Of a DNA stretch of 64,000 nucleotides, positions 49,222 through 58,600 are shown piece by piece (within the stretch, counting starts at the first letter, position 1; the number at the start of each line of letters is the position of its first letter). Source of the DNA: Candidatus Flexicrinis proximus (lineage in GTDB: Bacteria; Chloroflexota; Anaerolineae; Aggregatilineales; Phototrophicaceae). The DNA is taken from NCBI GenBank assembly GCA_016712885.1, contig JADJQF010000002.1, forward strand, positions 558,001 to 622,000. Reading direction: 5' to 3'. Under the pieces are notes generated by a model. It ran no database searches, was not told the DNA's origin, and was given only the letters and a program-made list of their open reading frames with translations. The translations under genes were made by a program, and so were the position numbers.

Positions 49222-50335
49222 TCACGCCCCCGGATCGTCAATCCGATCCGCAAACACGACATAGCGCTTGTTATTGACACGATACGGATAGCAACTAATC
49301 AACGTTACCGTGGGGCGCCCTGTATCAGCCATGACATACACGTCAGTTGGGTTGACGATGTCCGTCCCCGTTACCCGGTACGTGAAGGTCTGAGTTCGAG
49401 TCCTGGATATAGAATACGTCCCCCACCTGCATTGTGTCGAGGTCTTTAAAGAGCTGCGCATAGATGTCGTTGTGCGCCGCAAGGACGACGTTGCCACTGG
49501 ATGCAGAGGGGAATGCCCCGTTAAGGACCTGGCCGATCCCTGACCGCAGAGCTTCCCAGTCCGTCCCCTGCACAATCGTCTGCTCTATGCCGAGGCGCGG
49601 GATGCTGACATATAGAGCCGTCTCGAGAGTTTCTGGGGGGCGGACGATATCAACGGGGAATACCTGCTGCTGGACAGCCACACGCAGATGCGCCGGTACG
49701 TCTTCGATGAACTCATCGAGGTTGAACCGCACGGAATCGTCTGCTTCGACGACGTGACCGCCGGGAAGTACATAGTCTTCGATACGCACGCTTAGAATTG
49801 AGGTTGGCGCCATAGTTGGGATTCCAGCCAACCGGCTCTGATTGGCGACTTCCTGAGCGGCTTGAGTCTCGCGCTCGAGCGCGTTGATCGAGAGCGCCAT
49901 GTTTACACCGATGAAGAGCAGGCCAACCACCGCCGCAACTTCCACGCCGAGCAATAGACGATTGAACACCGTCCGCCGCTGAGCGGCCGCTTCGGGATCC
50001 TCAAAACGGGGGTCCGCAAAAGGGTCTTCCTCGAAGCGCGGCGAAGTCTCACCCGCTTGCCCTTCGGGTTTTGGCTTTAAGGCGGGGTTCGCCATGGGTC
50101 TAGCCGGAGCCACTGCACTTATCGGCTGCTGCACAGGCAACCCTGTCGCGCCTTCAGCGCCAACGGACCGAGAGGATGGCAAAGTCTCAGAGGGTGAAGC
50201 CGCAGGGGACTCGACAACTCGCCCAGCCTGGCGCATACGCTCCATTCGCTGCATCCGCTGTTCGCGTTTACGGATGGCGAGGACGCGCTCCAATTCCTCG
50301 ATGCTTAATTCGTCTACGGGGCGCTTGTCTCGCAT
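49222..50335 (-). pseudogene. Sortase split by one frameshift
   Basis: A sortase that would be about 370 aa. The N-terminal part has a long Pro/Gly-rich cytoplasmic region, a membrane segment (FNRLLLGVEVAAVVGLLFIG VNMAL) and the start of the catalytic domain with LGIEQTIVQGTDWEALRSGI and the His in VVLAAHNDIYAQLFKDL. The remainder, in another frame, holds VTLISCYPYRVNNKRYVVFA with the catalytic Cys and Arg. The frame changes at about 49,390-49,400, where one extra base before CAGACC would explain it. It would anchor surface proteins; no LPXTG substrate was seen in the window. It could be true decay or a sequencing error. Confidence 0.85.
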
Positions 50336-50415
50336 TGCCTACTCACAGATGATTGATGCGGGCGATTATAGCAGAGAGCGCGGCGCTTTCAGCGGTCATG
50401 TCCAGGAGCATCGAA

Positions 50416-50441
50416 GAAGAGCGCACCGTGGCGCGCTCTTC
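50416..50441 (-). terminator. Hairpin between the vWA lipoprotein and sortase genes
   Basis: GAAGAGCGC (50416-50424) pairs perfectly with GCGCTCTTC (50433-50441) around an 8-nt loop. On the minus strand it is followed by a short TTC repeat rather than a clean T-run. It lies 37 nt after the vWA gene stop. Confidence 0.6.
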
Positions 50442-50477
50442 CAGTGACCAAGATGTGAGGACAACCGAGATTCGAGT

Positions 50478-52238
50478 CTAGAAGTAGCTGGAGATGATGT
50501 CCAGAACGCTCAGAATATTCGAGGCGTCGCCGGATGCGACCCGAGTCGCACTGGCACGCGCAATCGCATTCAGCGCGTTGATGTCGGCGTCGCTTCCATA
50601 CGCAACCGGAATGACAATCACCGGGTTGGCATCTCCACGGGTCGCGGTAATCGCGGCCGTGGCATTCTGCAGCGTAAAGCCCTGACTGCCGGTGTCTTGT
50701 CCATCACTGAGGATGACGACCGCACGGATACGGTTTTCGCCATCGCTCTGGCTCATGGACTCGACCGCTCGCGTGATCGCCTGAAACAGCTCCGTTCCGC
50801 CCCCGGCACGCAGATTGCGGATGGTTCCAATCAGGTTGCCTTTGTTCGATTCGAGCCGGTCGAGCGGCACCTGCGGGCGTGACGCGACCTGATCGCTGAA
50901 TACGAGCAGCCCTACACGGTTGTCCACTTCAAGCGCGTTGATGAACGCTTCGGCGGCCTGGCGGGCCTGGCCAATCTTGTCATCACTTTCCATTGAACCG
51001 GAGATGTCGATCACAAGTAGTACGTCGGCCTGTTTCTTGACAAACGCCCAACTCTGCTGGATTTCCGCAATGACTTCCGGCGCGGGGATGTCGAGGACTT
51101 CGGAGGGGCCGGCAACATCGATGCCATTCTCAGGCACGAACGGGAACGCCAGCGGGACATTCGGGTTGGCGGGACGGAAGCCGTTCTCCATCACGACACG
51201 CTGAATGGCTTCGGTCAGCATGAAATCGACGAAGACGCGCGCAGCGGCGCTTTGTTCGGCCGTCACCCAATCGGCATTCACGATGCCCATCGGATGCTCG
51301 TGCCAGAAGGTTCCTTCCTTGGGATACAGGGCAACCAGTTTTTCAGGCGGCTGGATGGCTGTTTTACCCTGATTGATGTAGATCAGGTCGTTCTCTTCCA
51401 GGGCCACAAAGTCGAGATAGTCTGTACCCTGGGCAATATACTCGCGGAACTCGGTAGTGCGGCGGGAATAGTGACGGATGAGCTGTTCGATGCTGCGGAC
51501 GCCATCCTGTACGGTTTCGTCCCGGACTTCAGCTAGCGAGAGTGTACGTTCGGTGAAACCATTGGCGCGTGCCGAAGCATAGAACTCGGCGATCAGCGTG
51601 GAAAGCGCCGTTGAGCTGATGTAAGGGTCGGTGTGACCGTAGTAAACCTGCGTCCGCGCGTTGGGCAATCCGAAGTCCTGCCAGCCGTTCGGGCTGTTCA
51701 GCACCTGGAGGAGTTCCTCCCATCCGACGTTATCGTAGCCGACCGTCTGGCGGATCGCGTTCAGGCGGCTCTCCCAGATAGCCATGACAACCGGCGCCAG
51801 CGCCGTGGCCTGGGTATCGGCGAGGTCGAAGATCTGGCGGCCGCTCTGGAAGTTCGCCAAAGCGAGCCAGTGGCTTACCGACGGCGAGAAGATTGTAGGC
51901 CGCTCGACGTTCTGGTTGTTGGGCGCGATGATGGCATTCACAATGCCCTGCATCACCGTTCCGGACGAGCCGTCGCGGCCGGTGATGTAGACCGGTTTTT
52001 CGCCATCGGCCAAATTCTGACCCGTGACCGGGTTCTTACCGTCACGTCCCGCCTGATTGAACTGCTCCATCAATGCCGGCATAAACGCCGCAAATTCTGG
52101 CGAATAGACAATCGTGATCTGGACTGCATTGGCCGGAATCGTCCCGCCGCCATTCTCGCCGCCGCCGTTATCCTGACAACCGGACAAGATGAGTCCCAGC
52201 ATCAGCGCGGCCAGCACGGCAAACCGTTTGAAGATCAT
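50478..52238 (-). CDS. Lipoprotein with solute-binding region fused to a vWA domain
   Basis: A 586-aa exported lipoprotein: the signal peptide ends LILSGC with Cys21. Residues about 40-380 resemble type II extracellular solute-binding proteins (ITIVYSPEFAAFMPALMEQF NQAG, then GRDGSSGTVMQGIVNAI). Residues 403-586 form a von Willebrand A domain with the MIDAS motif Asp411-x-Ser413-x-Ser415 (DISGSMES), the conserved Thr region GGGTELF and SDGQD. The start at 52238 has GAGGAGG at 6 nt. Such fusions occur in several bacterial phyla but their role is not established. It lies 35 nt downstream of another solute-binding-like gene and upstream of the sortase. Confidence 0.87.
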   Translation of the reverse strand: MIFKRFAVLAALMLGLILSGCQDNGGGENGGGTIPANAVQITIVYSPEFAAFMPALMEQFNQAGRDGKNPVTGQNLADGEKPVYITGRDGSSGTVMQGIVNAIIAPNNQNVERPTIFSPSVSHWLALANFQSGRQIFDLADTQATALAPVVMAIWESRLNAIRQTVGYDNVGWEELLQVLNSPNGWQDFGLPNARTQVYYGHTDPYISSTALSTLIAEFYASARANGFTERTLSLAEVRDETVQDGVRSIEQLIRHYSRRTTEFREYIAQGTDYLDFVALEENDLIYINQGKTAIQPPEKLVALYPKEGTFWHEHPMGIVNADWVTAEQSAAARVFVDFMLTEAIQRVVMENGFRPANPNVPLAFPFVPENGIDVAGPSEVLDIPAPEVIAEIQQSWAFVKKQADVLLVIDISGSMESDDKIGQARQAAEAFINALEVDNRVGLLVFSDQVASRPQVPLDRLESNKGNLIGTIRNLRAGGGTELFQAITRAVESMSQSDGENRIRAVVILSDGQDTGSQGFTLQNATAAITATRGDANPVIVIPVAYGSDADINALNAIARASATRVASGDASNILSVLDIISSYF

Positions 52239-52273
52239 GTGTGTCCTCCTCAAGATGGACAAGTCGTCAAGAA

Positions 52274-53314
52274 TTATCTGAACAACTGGTTCAGGGCGAG
52301 CAAGCTACTGCTGCTCGGCAGCTGCACGGGCTGCACGGCTGGCAGCGCAGCGGCGATGCCATACTGAAGCGCCGGCCCGAAGACCGTCGAAGTTGCCAGG
52401 GGCTCGGAAAGTGCCGGACGCAAACCAAACTGCTCCAGTCGAGTCTGCTGCGCATCTGCGCTCAAGTACGCGGCGAAAGCCTGGGCTGCACTCACCTCGT
52501 CGTCGGTCGTGGTCGTACTGCGTAAAATCAGAAACGGAAAGTCAAAGACCACAGGAAAAGCGGGATAGGCAAAGCGGGGAACGCCCTTGAGAGATAGGGT
52601 GGACAAGGAGAGCAGCCACTGACTTTCCGATGCAATGGCCGCGTCAACCGTACCGCCCTGTGGCCCCGCGACATACTGCGCGACGTTTGATCCAACGGTG
52701 TTAAAGTTCGGCACGCTCTCAACCAGCGGGGCCAGCCACGCGCGCATCGCCGTATTTGACAGCTGAGCGTCGCTCAGGATACTGGTCTGGTGAAAGTCGG
52801 CGATCGCTGAAATCACCGCGCCGAGGCCCTGAACAGAGTTCGTCGGCAAGGAAAAGGCAAGATTGATGACGGACGTCGATGCGGCGGTTTGAAGACCCGC
52901 CCAACTCAAAACGGGAATCTCTGCCACGCGGCTGTCGAAACTCATGAGGACAAGCGGTGTACGTGCCAGCGACAGCGCGGCGACCTGCGCGGAAACGCTT
53001 GAACCCCGGCTGATATTGGCGACGGATGACCAGGCGGGAACCCACCCAACCGGATGGCTGTTCGGCGTCCATGTCTGCTGGAGGACCGCGGTATCACTCC
53101 TGACGGAGATATTGACCCGTACACGCCGCCCCACCCCGACTGTTGCCCCGGATTGGTTGAAGGCTAACGCGGCCTCGCGAAGCCACGCTTCGGCTAATGG
53201 ATCGGCAGCGACAGTGATTTCGAGTGCAGGTTGACTTCTGAGAAGTGTGGTTGCGCCAATAATCATGGCCGCAATCAACACGAAGAGTATGATGAAAAGA
53301 GATCCGCGGCGCAT
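52274..53314 (-). CDS. Membrane-anchored solute-binding-like protein
   Basis: A 346-aa protein with one N-terminal membrane segment (residues 5-25, FIILFVLIAAMIIGATTLL) and a large outside domain that has the rhythm of type II solute-binding proteins: LEITVAADPLAEAWLREAAL AFNQ, SVINLAFSLPTNSVQG, and VVFDFPFLILRSTTTTDDEV. No ABC permease or ATPase genes are adjacent. It resembles the N-terminal half of the next gene and both are probably co-transcribed. No lipobox is present. Confidence 0.75.
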   Translation of the reverse strand: MRRGSLFIILFVLIAAMIIGATTLLRSQPALEITVAADPLAEAWLREAALAFNQSGATVGVGRRVRVNISVRSDTAVLQQTWTPNSHPVGWVPAWSSVANISRGSSVSAQVAALSLARTPLVLMSFDSRVAEIPVLSWAGLQTAASTSVINLAFSLPTNSVQGLGAVISAIADFHQTSILSDAQLSNTAMRAWLAPLVESVPNFNTVGSNVAQYVAGPQGGTVDAAIASESQWLLSLSTLSLKGVPRFAYPAFPVVFDFPFLILRSTTTTDDEVSAAQAFAAYLSADAQQTRLEQFGLRPALSEPLATSTVFGPALQYGIAAALPAVQPVQLPSSSSLLALNQLFR

Positions 53315-53422
53315 GGGCGTCCTTTACAAGTCACGCGCAATGCATCAACTATACAGTCTTTACGTCCAGCGACCAAAGCGCGTTTCGCGACACCCCCACT
53401 TTTTTGGGTACTAAAGCGCAAC

Positions 53423-53447
53423 TTGACACGATGATATGCGTTATAAT
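53423..53447 (+). promoter_or_regulatory. Near-consensus promoter elements upstream of the BI-1 gene
   Basis: A perfect TTGACA (53423-53428) and a perfect TATAAT (53442-53447) precede the gene, but with a spacer of only 13 nt, too short for both to serve the same sigma-70 contact. The TATAAT box is 33 nt before the ATG and is the likely -10. Confidence 0.45.
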
Positions 53448-53479
53448 TGTTGAGATAGACCATGGAGGAGACTGACACA

Positions 53480-54256
53480 ATGGGTTTGTTCAATAACAAC
53501 TCACCAATTGGAAAACCACAGGGTATTGGCGACTTCGCCATCAAAAGCAGCCCGATCAGCGCCGTAAGCATGAATTCAGTCATGCGTTTGGTGTATGTTT
53601 GGATGACCCTCGGCCTGGCTTTGACTGCGGTATTGGCGCTGTTCATAAGCGGTCAAATCGAGAGAGCGGTCAACTCGCTTAACACCGACATCATCTGGCT
53701 GAATCCGGCGTTCATGATTGGTGCGATTATCGCTGAACTTGCGGTCGTGATCGTGCTGAGCATTGGATTGAGCCGCAAGTGGCTCTCGCCCACTGCCGCC
53801 GCCGGACTGTTCCTGGTCTACTCGGCGCTGAATGGTCTGACCTTGTCGCCAATCATCTGGTCTTACGGTCAGGCGTCGGTGTATAAGGCTTTCGCCTCAA
53901 CTGCCGTGCTGTTCGGAATCATGTCCGTCTACGGTTACACGACCAAATCGGATCTGATGGGCTGGGGCAAGTACCTGATGATGGCCCTGTTGGGCCTGAT
54001 CGTCGCGATGGTCATCAATATGCTGCTCCGCAGCAGCGCGATGGACTTCGTGATCAGCATCTTCGGTGTGTTCATTTTCACGGCGCTGACCGCCTACGAC
54101 ACGCAAAAGATCAAGGTGATGGCGGAAGATCCCGCGATACAGGGCGACAGCAACGCGATCCTGAAAGTCAGTATCTACGGCGCGCTGAACCTGTATCTGG
54201 ACTTCATCAACCTGTTCCTGTATCTGCTGCGCCTGTTCGGCAGCAGCCGCGACTAG
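53480..54256 (+). CDS. Bax inhibitor-1/YccA family membrane protein
   Basis: A 258-aa protein of the BI-1 family with seven hydrophobic segments. Family motifs include SMNSVMRLVYVWMTLGLALT, the loop LFLVYSALNGLTLSPIIWSY, and the C-terminal ALTAYDTQKIKVMAEDPAIQ GDSN with the conserved Asp pair proposed to gate proton and calcium leak. The ATG at 53480 has GGAGGAG 8 nt upstream, better than the one at 53462. A perfect terminator follows. Confidence 0.93.
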   Translation: MGLFNNNSPIGKPQGIGDFAIKSSPISAVSMNSVMRLVYVWMTLGLALTAVLALFISGQIERAVNSLNTDIIWLNPAFMIGAIIAELAVVIVLSIGLSRKWLSPTAAAGLFLVYSALNGLTLSPIIWSYGQASVYKAFASTAVLFGIMSVYGYTTKSDLMGWGKYLMMALLGLIVAMVINMLLRSSAMDFVISIFGVFIFTALTAYDTQKIKVMAEDPAIQGDSNAILKVSIYGALNLYLDFINLFLYLLRLFGSSRD

Positions 54257-54275
54257 TTGTACCAAAGGCTCACGC

Positions 54276-54310
54276 AAGAGTCCTCGCTTCTGGCGAGGAC
54301 TCTTTTGATT
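54276..54310 (+). terminator. Strong terminator after the BI-1 gene
   Basis: AAGAGTCCTCGC (54276-54287) pairs perfectly over 12 bp with GCGAGGACTCTT (54293-54304) around a 5-nt loop, followed by a T-rich run. It closes the single-gene transcription unit. Confidence 0.92.
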
Positions 54311-54384
54311 CTTCTTCCCTGCGCCCCGCTTAACCACTATACTAACGTCCGACCTACAACCGCACCGTTAGGACGCTTTTGCCC

Positions 54385-55683
54385 ATGCCCCGCCCGATCC
54401 CAACCCCGACGCCGCAAACTGGCTTGAGAGCGCTTCGGGCAATCTTCCGTGAACGCAGCGTCATGGCTGCGCTGAGCGTGATCCACAGCGAACTGGGCGA
54501 CATTTTCAAAGTGAGCGCGCCGGGGTTCAACCCGGTCATGATGGCTGGCGCGGACGCGTGCAGATGGGTATTGGTCGAGGCACGCAACGACCTGTTATGG
54601 CGGATGGAGACGGACCCCATTACGCAGCTGCTTTCGCACGGTCTGCTGGTGGAAGACGGCGAGAACCACGATACGATGCGGGAACATCTCAATCCATCGC
54701 TGCACCGGCGGATGGTCGAGGGGTTCGTCGATGCGATGGTTCGGCGCACCGATCAGGTCATTGACTCGTGGGCCGAGGGATCAACCGTCGATCTGCTTAC
54801 CGAGTCGCGTCGAATGGCGCTTCTGATTCTGCTCGATACACTGTTCGACGTCGACCATACGCCCGACATGCAGCCGTTGTGGGCACCCCTGCTAAAGCTG
54901 GTTGACTTCATCTCCCCCGGACTGTGGCTGTTTTGGAGCGGCGTCCCGCGTCCGGGATATAAGCGCGCCATTACCCAATGGGACACCTATCTCACAGCAA
55001 TGATCGCTGCACGGCGTGCGGACCTTGTGCGCAACCCGGAACGCACGGATATGCTGTCGTTCCTGATCCAGTCGAAGCTGCCGGATGCGGCAATCCGCGA
55101 CCAGCTAATGACGATGCTGATCGCCGGCCATGATACGGTGACTGCCCTACTCGGTTGGGCGTTTCATTCGGTTGGCCTGCACGAAGACGTGCGTCAGCGC
55201 TGTATCGACGAAACAGACAGCGTGCTGGGCGGAAACGTGCCAAACGTGGAGACTGTTACGCAGCTGCGTTACACCGAACAGGTGGTGGATGAGACCCTGC
55301 GGCTGTATCCTCCCGCGCACCTGGGGAGCCGGAAAGCGGCAGTCGACCTCCAATACGGCGAATATCTCATCCCAAAAGGGACGCGCGTGGTGTATTCGAT
55401 CTATCTGACACAGCGCGATCCGAAGCTGTGGCCGGAGCCTGAGAGGTTCGACCCCGAGCGATTTGCACCGGGGAGCAAAATAGCGCCCTATACGTTTCTG
55501 CCGTTCGGCGGCGGCAAGCGCAACTGCATTGGCGCGTACTTTGCTCAGATCGAGGCGCGGTTGATACTGGCGCGAGTACTACAGCGCGTCACACTGACAC
55601 CTATCCTCAAGCCAACCCACATGCACATGGGCGCGACCATTGAACCCCGGCCAGGCGTTTACGCGAGCGTGAAGCACAGATAG
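54385..55683 (+). CDS. Cytochrome P450
   Basis: Haem-thiolate monooxygenase of 432 aa. The I-helix oxygen-binding motif AGHDTVT, K-helix ETLR in VVDETLRLYPPAHLG, PERF region (PERFDPERFAPGSKIAPYTF) and haem-binding loop FGGGKRNCIG with Cys381 are intact. Such a protein is soluble in bacteria: no N-terminal anchor. No ferredoxin or reductase gene is near, so its partners must be elsewhere. A TATACT box lies near 54,339. The substrate cannot be predicted. Confidence 0.94.
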   Translation: MPRPIPTPTPQTGLRALRAIFRERSVMAALSVIHSELGDIFKVSAPGFNPVMMAGADACRWVLVEARNDLLWRMETDPITQLLSHGLLVEDGENHDTMREHLNPSLHRRMVEGFVDAMVRRTDQVIDSWAEGSTVDLLTESRRMALLILLDTLFDVDHTPDMQPLWAPLLKLVDFISPGLWLFWSGVPRPGYKRAITQWDTYLTAMIAARRADLVRNPERTDMLSFLIQSKLPDAAIRDQLMTMLIAGHDTVTALLGWAFHSVGLHEDVRQRCIDETDSVLGGNVPNVETVTQLRYTEQVVDETLRLYPPAHLGSRKAAVDLQYGEYLIPKGTRVVYSIYLTQRDPKLWPEPERFDPERFAPGSKIAPYTFLPFGGGKRNCIGAYFAQIEARLILARVLQRVTLTPILKPTHMHMGATIEPRPGVYASVKHR

Positions 55684-55691
55684 GACTCGGT

Positions 55692-58600
55692 TTATACGGC
55701 GCCGAGCAGCCATTTTGCGCGCGCAGGCAGTACCGGTGCGACCCGCGCAAGCTCGTCGGCGGTTAGTGGCCGCAAGGCAAGGAGTACAGCAGCGTAGATC
55801 ACACCACCTGAGAGCACGGCCATCAGCATCCCCAGGATGGGCGCGGTGACCAGCACAAAAGCCGCCATAACTGCCGCTGACGCATACGGTTTCCAGAGCA
55901 TCGATAACCAGGGCAGGCGCCCGACACCGCGCTGCATCAGCACCGCGAAACCGATAAAGAGGACAAGTTCGGAGAAGATTGTCGTAACGGCGGCGGCCTG
56001 GTAGCTGAACTGCGGGATAAAGATCAGGTTGGTGATGATGTTGAAGGCGCAGGCAAGCGCGAACGCCCGGGTGACGAGCCGCTGGTAATCGAGTGCCACC
56101 AGCGCGTACTGCGTTAGACTGTTCATCCAGCCGATCGGGATGCTCCAGATCATGATCTGGAGGGCGATCTGGCCGGCAGGAAGATAGGCAGAGCCGCCGA
56201 GAATCCAGGTGAGTGGTTCTGCAAGCACCGTAAAAGCAACGGCGAAAGGCAGCGCGACCGCCACGAGAAGTTTGATGCCCAGCACATAGGTGAGGCGAAG
56301 CGCCTCCCGGCTCTCGTGGGACTGGCGACTCATGGTGGCCATCAAAGCCTGGGTGAAGAAAGCGGGGATGACGTTTATCGCCAAAAGCCATGAATAGGCA
56401 ACGCGATACAGGCCGACGACACCTTCGCCCTTGAGCGCCTCCAGCAGAATGATGTCAATCTGAAAGAAGATGGTCGCCAGGAAGTGGTTGATCATGAGGG
56501 GCCAGCTCTCGCCCGCCATGCGCCGGATGTCCGCGCGATTCGGACGCGACTCCCGCGATTGCGAAAGCATCGAACGCGCGCCGACGATCAGGACGACCAG
56601 CGTGATCAGGTTGGTAACGATACTCACAGCAGCCAGCCCGACGATCCCCCACCCCATCAGCAGGGCGAGAACGCCGCCCGTCACTTTGCTGATCGTGGTG
56701 AGCGTGGTCACAAGCGCGGGGAATTCAGCGCGCTCGAAGGCGTAATAGAGCGAAGTGAGACCCTTGCTGAGACTGCCTGGAATCAGGCCGACGTAGAAAA
56801 GCGCGATCGTTAGCAGCACGGTTGCGTTCAGCGGGTCGCTCATGGCCTGACGTAAAAGCAGAAACAGTCCCAGCAGCGGAATACCCACGGCGACAAGGAT
56901 GATCCGGAATACGCTGGTGCTGGTAAACAGGGCCGCGGCCCGCTCGCGCAGGCGGCCAGCCTCACGCATCAGGTACACATCGAGGCCAAAGTTGCTGAAG
57001 ATATCGAACCAGCCGAACACAACGATGGCGTAGTAATACTCGCCTGCGCGTTCCGGCCCGAGGATGCGAAACATCACAGCCGCAAAAGCGAAGTCTATGC
57101 CCCGGTTGAAGAGGTTGAGGATGATTGGCGCGACGCTGTTGCGCGCAAGCCGCGAACCGGCGCCAGAAGCCGTCCCGGTAAACATGGTCCGCCAGAACCA
57201 TACGCCGCCCGATAGCAGTGTCAATGCCGCGCCGATAATGGTGCCGAACATGCCAACCTGAAAGCTGGGAGGACTGAAGATAATCCGTACAGAATACGTA
57301 CCCGGATCAGAGAACTGCATACCGACGAAGTTTTCATAAACACGGGCTACGGGGACTTCGGTCTCGGCGTCAGGCGGCATGTCCGGCGTATGGACAAATG
57401 CTTTCCATCCGGGCGCATAAGACTCGCTGAGGACCAGCCAGGTTGGGGAATCGGAAGTAAATTCGACGGTCTTCTGGCGGCCGCTATCCGAGGACACTGC
57501 TGCCGGGATAACCGTGCCCAGTGTGTCAGGGCCATCCTCAATCTGTGCCGCATCCGCAAGTGTATAGGCGCGAGCAAGTGCGCCGGTGTCCTCGTAGATC
57601 CGGACGGCCTCGTCTTCGTAAACCTGCTGCCAGCCCTCGGCTGTGAGTTCAGTCACGCGGTGGGTGACGATGAATTTTACATTCAGGCGCTTGAAGCGCG
57701 CGCTATTCAGGATTTCGCTTAGCGGCATCCAGGTGTAAAGCGAAGAAATCCGGTTGAAGTCGAGCTGGGTCTGCTCGTTGGTCAGCCGCATGTAGTCGAC
57801 GTACTGCCTGGAGATGATGCTGTCGTAACCGCGAATGTCGTCCAGGCCATAACGCAGGGTCATGTTCGCCTGCAAGATGTCGCGCTGGCCGTCAGTGTTG
57901 ACGACGGTATAGCGCCACTCGCCAGGTTGATCGCGCAGGAACTGCACGGCAGGCGGTACGTAGTCGAGCAGCGCCGGATCGGATGCGGTATTGAAACCCC
58001 AGGATGCTGCCATGAGGTCTGCCGCAAGCAGGAAAATCGCCGCAAGATGCACGGGGCGTATGCGCGCGTCATCGTGTCGAAGCCAGAGGACAATAGCCCC
58101 GCTGGCAAGCGTCACAGCCGCCAGAATCGCGACCTGAGGGAACACGAAGCTGAAGAACATAGCCATGGTGCCGAAGGCTGCCGCCGCCTTCTCCATGCCA
58201 AAGATGATCGGCTCGGCCACCGGCGACCAGAGATCAAAGGTGAGGCGGCTCAGAACGAGACCGACGAACATGGTGAGACCGGTGCCGATAAGCGCCCAAC
58301 CAAGGTAACGCGCGAGCTGGCGATTGCGGTGTAAGGCGTCCGCACCGAAGGCGGCAAGCACCGCTATGGCGATCGTGACACCGTATATCCAGCGAAATGG
58401 CGTGTTGAGCTGGTTGATGCCCGGCAAGACGTAGATCAGCGCGTAGGTGGGCAGACCGAACATGAAGGTCAGACTTGCCGCGCCCAGCCCGGCAAACAGC
58501 ATACGATAAGGCGGACGCGTCTTGTCGGCGGGCGCGATCAGTGCGAAGGCAGCAAGGGCAAGCGGCAGAATGCCGAGATACAGCGCCCCCTCGACATAAT

